Shown: positions 8,034 through 15,326 of the stretch, in pieces
Numbering within the stretch: position 1 is the first letter of the stretch
How the letters are laid out: each line of letters begins with the position of its first letter
Source: DATEOR01 sp035296905
Lineage (GTDB): Bacteria > Actinomycetota > Thermoleophilia > Gaiellales > Gaiellaceae
Assembly: GCA_035296905.1 (NCBI GenBank)
Contig: DATHAA010000062.1
Location: 21,962-85,961 of the forward strand
Length of the DNA: 64,000 bases
Reading direction: 5' to 3'
Notes under the pieces: model-generated
Database searches by the model: none
What the model was told of the DNA's origin: nothing
What the model saw: only the letters and a program-made list of their open reading frames with translations
Translations under genes and position numbers: made by a program

Positions 8034-10100
8034 GTGAGTTCGCGCCCTGCGCTGGCCGGCTTTGCTGGCATGGACCAAGGTGCGCCGAAGCCGAGACGGG
8101 TGGACGTCGAGGACCGGCGCGTGGAGTCCCTGTCCGGCGTGGGCCCGAAGATCTCCGATCGCCTGGCCTCGCTGGGGATCGAGACCCTCCGCGATCTCGT
8201 CGAGCACATCCCGCGTGCCTACCTGGACTGGGACGAGGCGGCGAGCTTCGCCGACCTACCCCTCGGGGAGGAGGCGACGGTTCGCTGTAAGCTCGCGCGC
8301 ATCCGTGTGCGGCCGACGCGGCGGCGGAACCTCAAGGTCGTCGAAGGCGTCGTCGTGGATTCCGCCGGCGTCGAGGAGAAGGTCGTCTGGTTCAACCAGG
8401 CGCACCTGGCGAAGCTCGCACCCGGCACCGAGCTCCTTCTGCACGGGACGCGCGACCTGAAGGGATTCAAGGTGGCGCGTCACGAGCTCGGGGGTGCCGG
8501 CGTGCACACGCTCGGACTCGTCGCCGAGTACCCCGCCACCGAGGCTCTGCCCTCCTACCGCATCCGCGCGCTGGTCGAGGCCGCGCTCCCGCTTGCACGT
8601 CGCATGCCGGACGCGCTCCCGGCGGAGCTCCGCGCTCGCGAGCGCCTGCCGCTCCGGGCCGATGCCATCGCCGCCGTGCACCGCCCCGAAAGCCTGGAAG
8701 ACGCCGAGGCTGCCCGCGCTCGCCTCGGCCTCGAGGAGCTCCTCCTGCTCCAGCTCGGCTTTGTCCGCCGTCGCGAGGCGCTCGCCCAGGAGGCGCGCGC
8801 GAGGGCGCTCGGCAAGCCGGGGGAGCTCCTCAACCGCTACCGGCGCGTGCTCCCGTTCACGCTCACCCCCGAGCAGGAAGAGGCGATCGCCCAGATCGAC
8901 GCCGATCTCCGCGGCGAACGGTCGATGCAGCGGCTCCTGCAGGGCGACGTGGGGTCGGGCAAGACCGTCGTCGCCCTCTACGCCCTCCTGCGCGCCGTTG
9001 AGCGCGGGAAGCAGGGGGCACTCATGGCTCCGACCGAGACCCTCGCCGAGCAGCACTTCCTCACCCTGGAGCCGATCTGCGCCGAGCTCGGAGTTCGTGT
9101 CTCGCTGCAGACGGGCTCCGTGAAGCACGATCTCGAAGGCGCGCAGATCCTGGTCGGGACGCATGCGCTCATCCAGGAGGGCGTCGCGCTGGACGACCTG
9201 GCGGTGGCCGTGATCGACGAGCAGCACCGTTTCGGGGTCGAGCAGCGCCGCGCGCTCGCGGAAGGCCGTTCTGCTCATGTCCTGCACATGACGGCGACGC
9301 CGATCCCGCGAACGCTTGCGCAGACCGTCTACGGCGACCTCGACGTCACGGAGATCGCCCGGCCGCCGCGCGGTCGCCAGCCGGTCATCACGAGCTGGGT
9401 CTCGCACGAGCGGAGCGCCGAGGCCTACAAGCGCCTCTGCCGCCACCTCGACGACGGGCGCCAGGCCTATGTGGTCTGCCCGCTCGTCTCAGAGTCGGAG
9501 ACAATCGAGGCGCGCGCCGCCGAGCAGGAGGCCGAGCGCCTGCGGAGCGCCGAGCTCCGCGGCTATCGCGTCGGCTCCCTGCACGGACGGCTGCGGCCCG
9601 CGGACCGGCGCGCGCTGATGGACGAGTTCAAGCGCGGCGAGCTCGACGTCCTCGTGGCGACCACGGTGATCGAAGTCGGCGTCGACGTTCCCAACGCGAC
9701 GATCATGATCGTCCAGGAGGCCGATCGCTTCGGCCTCGCGCAGCTCCACCAGCTGCGCGGACGAGTCGGTCGCGGCGCCGAGCAGTCGTACTGCCTCCTC
9801 GTCTCTCGTCCGAAGGACGAGCTCACCGAGGACGCGCAGCGGCGCCTGCAGGCGCTCGTAGACACGAACGACGGGTTCGCGCTCGCCGAGGTCGATCTCG
9901 AGCTCCGGGGCGAAGGGCAGCTCCTCGGCACGCGCCAGTCGGGGCTGAGCGACCTGAAGTTCGTCCGCCTCGCGCGGGACCGGAAGCTCATCGCCCAGGC
10001 CAGGGAGTGGGCCGAGCGCCTGGCGGCGGAGGACGGAGAGATGCTCACCCCGCTCCTCGAGGAGGCCCAGCGCATTGAGGATCATCGCGGGTTCGCGTAA
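8034..10100 (+). CDS. recG: ATP-dependent DNA helicase RecG
   Basis: 688-residue branch-migration helicase acting on stalled forks and recombination intermediates. The N-terminal wedge region begins with LSGVGPKISDRLASLGI; the motor has GDVGSGKT (Walker A), DEQHRFG (DExH box), TATPIPRT and the C-terminal helicase motif QLHQLRGRVGRG. Length is normal. The GTG at 8034 is used; an ATG at 8070 is an equally plausible start. The 3' end overlaps rsmD by 26 bases. Confidence 0.95.
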   Translation: MSSRPALAGFAGMDQGAPKPRRVDVEDRRVESLSGVGPKISDRLASLGIETLRDLVEHIPRAYLDWDEAASFADLPLGEEATVRCKLARIRVRPTRRRNLKVVEGVVVDSAGVEEKVVWFNQAHLAKLAPGTELLLHGTRDLKGFKVARHELGGAGVHTLGLVAEYPATEALPSYRIRALVEAALPLARRMPDALPAELRARERLPLRADAIAAVHRPESLEDAEAARARLGLEELLLLQLGFVRRREALAQEARARALGKPGELLNRYRRVLPFTLTPEQEEAIAQIDADLRGERSMQRLLQGDVGSGKTVVALYALLRAVERGKQGALMAPTETLAEQHFLTLEPICAELGVRVSLQTGSVKHDLEGAQILVGTHALIQEGVALDDLAVAVIDEQHRFGVEQRRALAEGRSAHVLHMTATPIPRTLAQTVYGDLDVTEIARPPRGRQPVITSWVSHERSAEAYKRLCRHLDDGRQAYVVCPLVSESETIEARAAEQEAERLRSAELRGYRVGSLHGRLRPADRRALMDEFKRGELDVLVATTVIEVGVDVPNATIMIVQEADRFGLAQLHQLRGRVGRGAEQSYCLLVSRPKDELTEDAQRRLQALVDTNDGFALAEVDLELRGEGQLLGTRQSGLSDLKFVRLARDRKLIAQAREWAERLAAEDGEMLTPLLEEAQRIEDHRGFA

Positions 10101-10614
10101 GGGCTCGCGGATATTCGCGCCCAAGGGCCGCGAGGTGAGGCCGACCGGCGACCGCGTCCGCGAGGCCATGTTCAACCTCATCGGGTCGGTCGACGGGGCC
10201 GACGTGCTCGACCTCTTCGCCGGCACCGGGGCGCTCGGGCTCGAAGCGCTCTCGCGCGGGGCGGCGAGTGCGGTCTTCGTGGACTCCGATGACGTGGCGG
10301 CGGAAACCGTCGTCCGCAACGTGGAGAAGCTCGGCCTCGACGGCGCACGCGTGTACCGCGAGGACGTGGGTCGCCGACTGTCGGCCGATGCCGCGTCGGG
10401 CAGGCGTTACGATCTCGTGCTGGTCGACCCGCCCTACCGCATGCTCTCGAAGTTCCTGCCCATGCTTGCGACCCACCTGCCCTCCGTCGTCGCCCCCGAC
10501 GGCCTCGTCGTCGTCGAGTCCGAGGCGAAGGAGGAGCCCGAGCTTCCGCTGCCGCTGCGGACGAGCCGCCGCTACGGCTCGACTCGCGTGAGCCTCTTCG
10601 AGGGGACCGAGTGA
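10075..10614 (+). CDS. rsmD: 16S rRNA (guanine-966-N2) methyltransferase
   Basis: 179-residue SAM-dependent methyltransferase. The N terminus MRIIAGSRKG, the SAM loop DLFAGTGALGLEAL and the catalytic DPPY motif are diagnostic of RsmD. It starts at a TTG overlapping the end of recG and ends in a GTGA overlap with coaD, the usual rsmD-coaD pair. Confidence 0.93.
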   Translation: MRIIAGSRKGSRIFAPKGREVRPTGDRVREAMFNLIGSVDGADVLDLFAGTGALGLEALSRGAASAVFVDSDDVAAETVVRNVEKLGLDGARVYREDVGRRLSADAASGRRYDLVLVDPPYRMLSKFLPMLATHLPSVVAPDGLVVVESEAKEEPELPLPLRTSRRYGSTRVSLFEGTE

Positions 10615-11141
10615 GCGATTCGTCGCCTGTCACCGCCATCTGCCCGGGAAGCTACGACCCGGTCACGAACGGCCACCTCGACATCATCACGCGCGCTGCA
10701 GGGATCTTCGAACGCGTGGTCGTGGGAGTGGTACGCGACCCGCAGCACAAGAAGGCCATGTTCTCGGTCGAAGAGCGCGTGCAGTTCCTGCGCGACGCGC
10801 TTGCGGGCTACGACAACATCGAGGTCGAGGTCTTCGCCGAGCTCGTCGTCGAATTCGCGCGGGAATGGGGCGCGAAGACGATGGTGAAGGGCCTGCGCGC
10901 CATTTCCGACTTCGAGTGGGAGTTCCAGATGCACCACCTGAACAGGAAGCTGGCTCCCGAAGTCGAGACGATGTACCTGATGTCGAGCCCGCAGTACAGC
11001 TTCCTCTCCTCGAGCGGGGTCAAAGAGGTCGCATCGTTCGGCGGCGACGTTCGCGATCTCGTGCCGGAGCCAGTGGCCAAGCGGTTTCGCGAGATGTTCC
11101 CGCAGCCGAAAGGCGGCGCGCCCGTCTCGCCGCAAGAGTAG
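10611..11141 (+). CDS. coaD: Phosphopantetheine adenylyltransferase
   Basis: Penultimate step of CoA synthesis: ATP plus 4'-phosphopantetheine to dephospho-CoA. The 176-residue protein has the nucleotidyltransferase motif GSYDPVTNGHLD and the SSSGVKEVASFGGDV segment. The GTG start overlaps the rsmD stop. It is followed by a SepIVA-like gene, as in other actinobacteria. Confidence 0.95.
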   Translation: MSDSSPVTAICPGSYDPVTNGHLDIITRAAGIFERVVVGVVRDPQHKKAMFSVEERVQFLRDALAGYDNIEVEVFAELVVEFAREWGAKTMVKGLRAISDFEWEFQMHHLNRKLAPEVETMYLMSSPQYSFLSSSGVKEVASFGGDVRDLVPEPVAKRFREMFPQPKGGAPVSPQE

Positions 11142-11155
11142 ACTCCGGGGACAAC

Positions 11156-11647
11156 ATGGACGTACTCGTTCTCATCGACAAGCTCGACGACCTCGTTCAC
11201 AACGCCAAGGCCGTTCCGCTCACCGACCAGGTGCGCATCGACCGTGAGGAGATCTACGACATCCTCGATCAGATGCGCGCGACGATCCCCGAGGAGATCA
11301 AGCAGGCCCGTTGGATCGTGAAGGAGCGCCAGGAGATGCTCGCGGAGGCCAAGCGCGAGAGCGACCGGATTCTCGGCGAGGCGCGCGAGCAGGCGGTGCG
11401 CGAGGCGTCGCAGACCGAGATCGTCAAGCTGGCCGAGCGCCAGGCCCAGGAGATCGTCGAGGACGCCCGCCGCCAGGCGCGCGAGACGCGCCTCGAGATG
11501 GAGGACTGGGCGGACTCGATCCTCTCCACGCTCGAGGTCAACCTGGACAAGTTCCTGGGTGCGGTGCGCCGCGGCCGCGAGCGGCTCCACGAGCGCTCTC
11601 AGGAGTCCGTGGTCGCGGGCATCACGGACGAGCAGCAGGCCGTCTAG
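11156..11647 (+). CDS. SepIVA/DivIVA-like coiled-coil protein
   Basis: 163-residue, highly charged coiled-coil protein. It begins with a short hydrophobic-rich segment (VLVLIDKLDDLV), then long heptad-like helices rich in Glu, Arg and Ala from about residue 50 on (for example REAREQAVREAS), which automated annotation often mislabels as ATP synthase subunit b. Its location between coaD and the DUF177 gene matches mycobacterial SepIVA (the Rv2927c position), a DivIVA-domain septation protein. The division role is therefore inferred from synteny. There is no membrane anchor. Confidence 0.65.
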   Translation: MDVLVLIDKLDDLVHNAKAVPLTDQVRIDREEIYDILDQMRATIPEEIKQARWIVKERQEMLAEAKRESDRILGEAREQAVREASQTEIVKLAERQAQEIVEDARRQARETRLEMEDWADSILSTLEVNLDKFLGAVRRGRERLHERSQESVVAGITDEQQAV

Positions 11648-11665
11648 AGCCTCTCCCTCCTTCGC

Positions 11666-11682
11666 TACGCTGGCCGTAGATG
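11666..11682 (+). promoter_or_regulatory. Leaderless-type -10 element of the DUF177 gene
   Basis: TACGCT at 11666-11671 is 8 bases before the ATG at 11680. The following bases GGCCG resemble those behind the rpmB element. No ribosome-binding site lies between it and the start codon. Confidence 0.45.
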
Positions 11683-12189
11683 ACGGTCTTCAACATCCGC
11701 ACGGTCCGGCTGCACTCGGGCGATCAGTTTCGCGACGTCAAGGAGGTCGACCTCGAGCCGCTCGAGCTCGGCGGCCAGCGCTACGTCCCGATCCCCGAAT
11801 CGGCCGAGGCGGCCCTGACGCTGACGCGCCTCTCGTCCGGGCTCATGCTCGAGCTCGAATTCGACGTTCGGCTCGTCGGCCCGTGTGTGCGCTGCCTCGG
11901 CGACGCTGGTCTCGACGTCGCGGTGAACGACCGCCAGTACCAGGCGACGGCCCCCGAGGATGACGAGGAGCTCCGCACACCCTACCTCCAGGACGACCGT
12001 CTCGACCTCTCGGCCTGGGCGCGCGACGCCGTCGCCCTCGCGCTGCCCGACCAGATCCTCTGCCGCCCCGACTGCGCCGGCCTCTGCTCGGTCTGCGGCC
12101 GGGATCTGAACGTCGAGCCGCACGAGCACGAGGAGGAAGGCGGCGACGAGCGCTGGGCGAAGCTCGCCGAACTGAAGGATCGCTTGTAG
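11680..12189 (+). CDS. YceD/DUF177 family protein
   Basis: 169-residue DUF177 protein, the conserved companion of rpmF and linked to 23S rRNA/large-subunit maturation in other organisms. It carries the Cys motifs of the family: GPCVRCLGDAG in the middle and a CRPDCAGLCSVCGRDLN zinc-type cluster near the C terminus. Located 24 bases upstream of rpmF. The acidic tail (EHEEEGGDERW) is usual for the family. Confidence 0.88.
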   Translation: MTVFNIRTVRLHSGDQFRDVKEVDLEPLELGGQRYVPIPESAEAALTLTRLSSGLMLELEFDVRLVGPCVRCLGDAGLDVAVNDRQYQATAPEDDEELRTPYLQDDRLDLSAWARDAVALALPDQILCRPDCAGLCSVCGRDLNVEPHEHEEEGGDERWAKLAELKDRL

Positions 12190-12191
12190 CT

Positions 12192-12216
12192 CTGGCTATA
12201 CTCAGCCGCGGCCATG
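12192..12216 (+). promoter_or_regulatory. -10 element of rpmF
   Basis: CTGGCTATACT (TATACT at 12197-12202) is followed 11 bases later by the rpmF ATG at 12214. It is the same string as before rpmB. No Shine-Dalgarno sequence is visible, so a leaderless or near-leaderless transcript is inferred. Confidence 0.5.
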
Positions 12217-12402
12217 GCAGTCCCCAAGCGAAAAACCTCCAAGTCCCGCCGCGACAAGCGGCGCGCGACGCACAAGCTCTCGACACCCGTTGTCGTCGAG
12301 TGCCGGCAGTGCCATCAGCCGAAGCGGCCTCATCACGTCTGCCCGACCTGCGGGACGTACCGCGGTCGTGAAGTCGAGCCGCTCGAGACTCCCGCTCCGT
12401 AG
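12214..12402 (+). CDS. rpmF: 50S ribosomal protein L32
   Basis: 62-residue L32 with the N-terminal AVPKRKTSKSRRDKRRA and two CxxC pairs (CRQC and CPTC), so a zinc-binding form. Position between DUF177 and plsX is the standard one. The next gene starts 4 bases after the stop. Confidence 0.95.
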   Translation: MAVPKRKTSKSRRDKRRATHKLSTPVVVECRQCHQPKRPHHVCPTCGTYRGREVEPLETPAP

Positions 12403-12405
12403 CTC

Positions 12406-13395
12406 ATGAAGATCCGCGTCGCCGTCGACGCGATGGGCGGCGATCGAGCCCCGGAGGAGATCGTCGCGGGCGCCCTCGCGGCCAGTTCGGACACCATCGA
12501 GCCCGTCCTCTTCGGCCGGCGGGAGGCTCTCGAACCGCTCGCCGGGGGCCTGGAGATCGTCCACGCCGACGACATCGTCACGATGGACGAGAAGCCCTCC
12601 GATGCGGCGCGCGAGAAGCGCGCAAGCTCGATGTTTGCCGCCTGCCGCGCGGTGGGCGAGGGCGATGCAAAGGCCGTCGTCTCCGCGGGGAACACGGGCG
12701 CGATGCTCGCGGCGGGGCTCCTGGAGATACGCCGGCTCCCCGACGTCCACCGGCCCGCGATCGCCGTGCCGCTTCCGTCCATCGGGGGCACGTCGGTGTT
12801 GATCGACGCAGGCGCGAATGCCGACGCGCGCCCGGAGCACCTCGTCCAGTTCGGGCACATGGGCTCCGTCTTCGCCGAGGAGATACTCGGCATTGCCGAC
12901 GCGACCGTCGCTCTCCTCTCCATCGGCGAGGAGCCGGAGAAGGGGAATCGCCTCGTCCGGGAGACGCACCCGCTTCTCGAGGCCAGCCATCTCGACTTCG
13001 TCGGCAACGTCGAGAGCCGCGAGCTGCTCGCTCATGCCGCCGACGTGGTCGTCTGCGACGGCTTCACCGGGAACATGGCGCTCAAGCTCATGGAGGGGAC
13101 GATCAAGACGCTTCTCGACGAGCTCAGAAAGGAGATCGAGGGAAGCGCGCGCGGGAAGCTCGGCGGTCTCCTCATCCGTCCCGCCGCGCGCGGCCTGCGC
13201 AAGCGGCTCGACCCGGATACCTACGGCGGCGCCTATCTGCTCGGGCTGCGAGGGCTCGTGGTCATCGCTCATGGCTCGAGCTCGCGCACGGCGATCGCCA
13301 ACGCGATCACGCTCGGCGCGCAGGGCGCGGCCGGAAACGTCGTCGAGCGCGTCGCCGCCCAGCTAGAGGAAGAGGTTGCGGCGGCCCCGGGGTAG
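12406..13395 (+). CDS. plsX: Phosphate acyltransferase PlsX
   Basis: Makes acyl-phosphate from acyl-ACP for phosphatidic-acid synthesis. The 329-residue protein begins with VAVDAMGGDRAPEEIV and has SAGNTGAML, IDAGANADARPEHLVQF and VCDGFTGNMALK. It pairs functionally with acpP immediately downstream and, by inference, with the FakA/FakB-like genes at 3.8-6.6 kb that supply the same intermediate from free fatty acids. Confidence 0.95.
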   Translation: MKIRVAVDAMGGDRAPEEIVAGALAASSDTIEPVLFGRREALEPLAGGLEIVHADDIVTMDEKPSDAAREKRASSMFAACRAVGEGDAKAVVSAGNTGAMLAAGLLEIRRLPDVHRPAIAVPLPSIGGTSVLIDAGANADARPEHLVQFGHMGSVFAEEILGIADATVALLSIGEEPEKGNRLVRETHPLLEASHLDFVGNVESRELLAHAADVVVCDGFTGNMALKLMEGTIKTLLDELRKEIEGSARGKLGGLLIRPAARGLRKRLDPDTYGGAYLLGLRGLVVIAHGSSSRTAIANAITLGAQGAAGNVVERVAAQLEEEVAAAPG

Positions 13396-13453
13396 CGTGG
13401 TACCATCCGCCGTCCCGCCGGGCCAAAGAGAGAAAGGCAGGTACGAGAGCGAG

Positions 13454-13699
13454 ATGGCAGCTTCGCGCGAAGAGGTCGCCGAAAGGGTCAAAGAAGTGCT
13501 GGTGGAGCAACTCGGTGTCGACGAGGGTGAGATCACCGAAGAGGCTTCGTTCCAGGAGGATCTCGACGCTGACTCGCTCGATCTCGTCGAGCTGATCATG
13601 GAGCTCGAGGATCAGTTTGGGATCAAGATCTCCGACGAGGACGCCCAGACGATCACCACTGTCGGTCAGGCCGTCGACTACATCTCGTCCCACCAGTAA
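13454..13699 (+). CDS. acpP: Acyl carrier protein
   Basis: 81-residue ACP with the phosphopantetheine attachment Ser in DADSLDLVEL and the acidic helix II/III surface. The ATG at 13454 is preceded by a purine-rich AGAGAAAGGCAG stretch. The longer in-frame ORF upstream lacks similarity and overlaps plsX, so it was trimmed. It is followed directly by rnc. Confidence 0.95.
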   Translation: MAASREEVAERVKEVLVEQLGVDEGEITEEASFQEDLDADSLDLVELIMELEDQFGIKISDEDAQTITTVGQAVDYISSHQ

Positions 13700-14393
13700 C
13701 GAGGGCGGGGCCGAGAGCCCCGACGCCGGCCTTCTCCAACTGATCGACTCCCTGCCTGCGGAGCGTCTCCGCAACGCCTTCACGCATGCCTCGTGGGCGG
13801 CGGACCGGGCGGATTCCTACGAACGACTCGAGTTCCTCGGGGACAGCGTCCTCGGGCTCGCCATCGCGCAGGAGCTCTACGAGCGCTTTCCCGACTCGCA
13901 GGAGGGGACGCTCGCGAAGCTTCGCGCCCACGTCGTCTCGCGGCAAAGCTGCGCCGTCGTGGGCCGGCGCCTCGAGCTCGGCAAGCGCCTCCTCGAGCAG
14001 GGCGGCAGCGAGGCCGATCTCGACGAGCTGAAGCGCCTTTCGGTCAACCGCAACGTCCTGGCCGCCCTCGTGGAGGCGTGTCTCGGCGCGCTCTACCTCG
14101 AGCACGGCTTCGAACCGATCCGGGGCCCGATCGTCGCCGTCTTCACCGACAGGATCGAGTACGCCCTTGAGGGACATGTGGACTTCAAGACCGAGCTCCA
14201 AGAGGAGCTCGCGCGCCGCGGGAAGACCGTGTCCTACTCCGTGCTCGAAGTCGAAGGGCCTCCCCACAGCCGCACGTTCACCTGCGCGGCGGTCATCGAC
14301 GAGGAACAGGTCGGGGTGGGGACGGGAGACTCGAAGAAGGCGGCCGAGCAGGCTGCCGCCCGCCAGGCGCTCGAGAAGCTCGGCGTCGACTAG
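13617..14393 (+). CDS. rnc: Ribonuclease III (start uncertain)
   Basis: Double-strand-specific endonuclease for rRNA and mRNA processing. The catalytic domain has the signature ERLEFLGDSVLGL and the metal Glu/Asp in ALVEACLGALYLE; the C-terminal dsRNA-binding domain ends with KKAAEQAAARQALEKLG. The only ATG/GTG/TTG in frame is the TTG at 13617, which would overlap acpP by 83 bases and add residues without similarity. Family alignment suggests translation really begins near 13740, where only CTG codons are available (13740 and 13752). The stop shares the tetranucleotide CTAG with the convergent rpiA stop. Confidence 0.88.
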   Translation: MGSRSPTRTPRRSPLSVRPSTTSRPTSNEGGAESPDAGLLQLIDSLPAERLRNAFTHASWAADRADSYERLEFLGDSVLGLAIAQELYERFPDSQEGTLAKLRAHVVSRQSCAVVGRRLELGKRLLEQGGSEADLDELKRLSVNRNVLAALVEACLGALYLEHGFEPIRGPIVAVFTDRIEYALEGHVDFKTELQEELARRGKTVSYSVLEVEGPPHSRTFTCAAVIDEEQVGVGTGDSKKAAEQAAARQALEKLGVD

Positions 14394-15031
14394 AGCACCA
14401 GGCGCTCGACTTCGTCCCCGCGGCCCACGAGGATCTCGCTCGTGAGTTCCGGCGGAAAGAGGCCGTGGTCGGCGACCCCGGGTGTGGCGGAAAGCCAGGC
14501 CGCCACTGCAGCCGGATTTTCCACCGGCCCGAGGTAGTCGGCGATGACGCCGCCGTCGGGGCTCGGCGGCACGTCGCGCAGCTCGACCTCGCCGAGGCGC
14601 GCAAGCGTCGCGTCGAGGCCGTAGGGAAGGAGCTCTAGGGGGATCGGCGGCGTGATCGTCTCGACGAGCTTGTCCGAGGAGGCGATGACGACGAAGCGGT
14701 CGGACGAGGAGGCGACGACTTTCTCGCGTGTGTGCGCGGCGCCGCCGCCTTTCACGATCCAGCCGTCAGGGGCGATCTGGTCGGCCCCGTCGATCGCGAT
14801 ATCGAGGCGGGCGATGCCCTCGAAAGGTTCGACGGCGAGACCGGCGAAGCGCGCCTGCTCCTCCGTGTCGAGCGAGGTTGCGATACAGCGGAGCGTCAGG
14901 CCTCGCGCCGCGAGGGCGGGAAGGAGGTAGGCGACGGTGGAGCCCGTACCGAGCCCGACGGTCATTCCGTCCTCGACCAGAAGAGCCGCCGCCTCCGCGG
15001 CGGCCTTCTTCTCGAGTTCGGTGCCGGTCAT
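14390..15031 (-). CDS. rpiA: Ribose-5-phosphate isomerase A
   Basis: Pentose-phosphate pathway enzyme interconverting ribose-5-P and ribulose-5-P. The 213-residue protein shows GLGTGSTVAYLLPAL, the DIAIDGADQI motif, KGGGAAHTREK with the catalytic region and SDKLVE. The size is typical. It is the only minus-strand housekeeping gene among the core block and converges on rnc with overlapping stop codons. Confidence 0.92.
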   Translation of the reverse strand: MTGTELEKKAAAEAAALLVEDGMTVGLGTGSTVAYLLPALAARGLTLRCIATSLDTEEQARFAGLAVEPFEGIARLDIAIDGADQIAPDGWIVKGGGAAHTREKVVASSSDRFVVIASSDKLVETITPPIPLELLPYGLDATLARLGEVELRDVPPSPDGGVIADYLGPVENPAAVAAWLSATPGVADHGLFPPELTSEILVGRGDEVERLVL

Positions 15032-15089
15032 GCCGCGACTATAGGAGGGACGCCGGGCTCGAAGGAGGATCCTGGAAGTGATTCGCTGT

Positions 15090-15291
15090 CTGGCCAGGCG
15101 CAGAAGCTGCGCTCACGCCTCCCGATCATTCTTTCTGCGACAGCTTTGATCGTCGCGGTCTTCGGCGCGACGCGTGTTGATCACCCCGGTGTTCCAGAAG
15201 GTGACGTCGTCGACCCCTTCCTCTGGATCTCGGTTGAGGCAGGCGCGCCTTCAACTACGTGCTCACCTGGAACGTCGACCCGAACGCCTAG
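15090..15291 (+). pseudogene. Relic of a small secreted/membrane protein
   Basis: In the 295-base gap between rpiA and smc, one frame reads KLRSRLPIILSATALIVAVFG, which looks like the charged start and hydrophobic signal segment seen in many exported actinobacterial proteins. It has no ATG, GTG or TTG in reach. The frame then breaks near 15240; shifting by one base gives FNYVLTWNVDPNA followed by a stop at 15289-15291. I read this as a truncated, frameshifted remnant. Function unknown; a non-coding spacer is the alternative. Confidence 0.35.
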
Positions 15292-15326
15292 CCACCCGTC
15301 CGTCCTGATCGTCAGACTGCGGGCGC

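Noticed and set aside
11156..11647. ATP synthase subunit b
   Set aside because: It has no membrane anchor and no atp genes nearby; synteny with coaD and DUF177 favours the SepIVA-like call.
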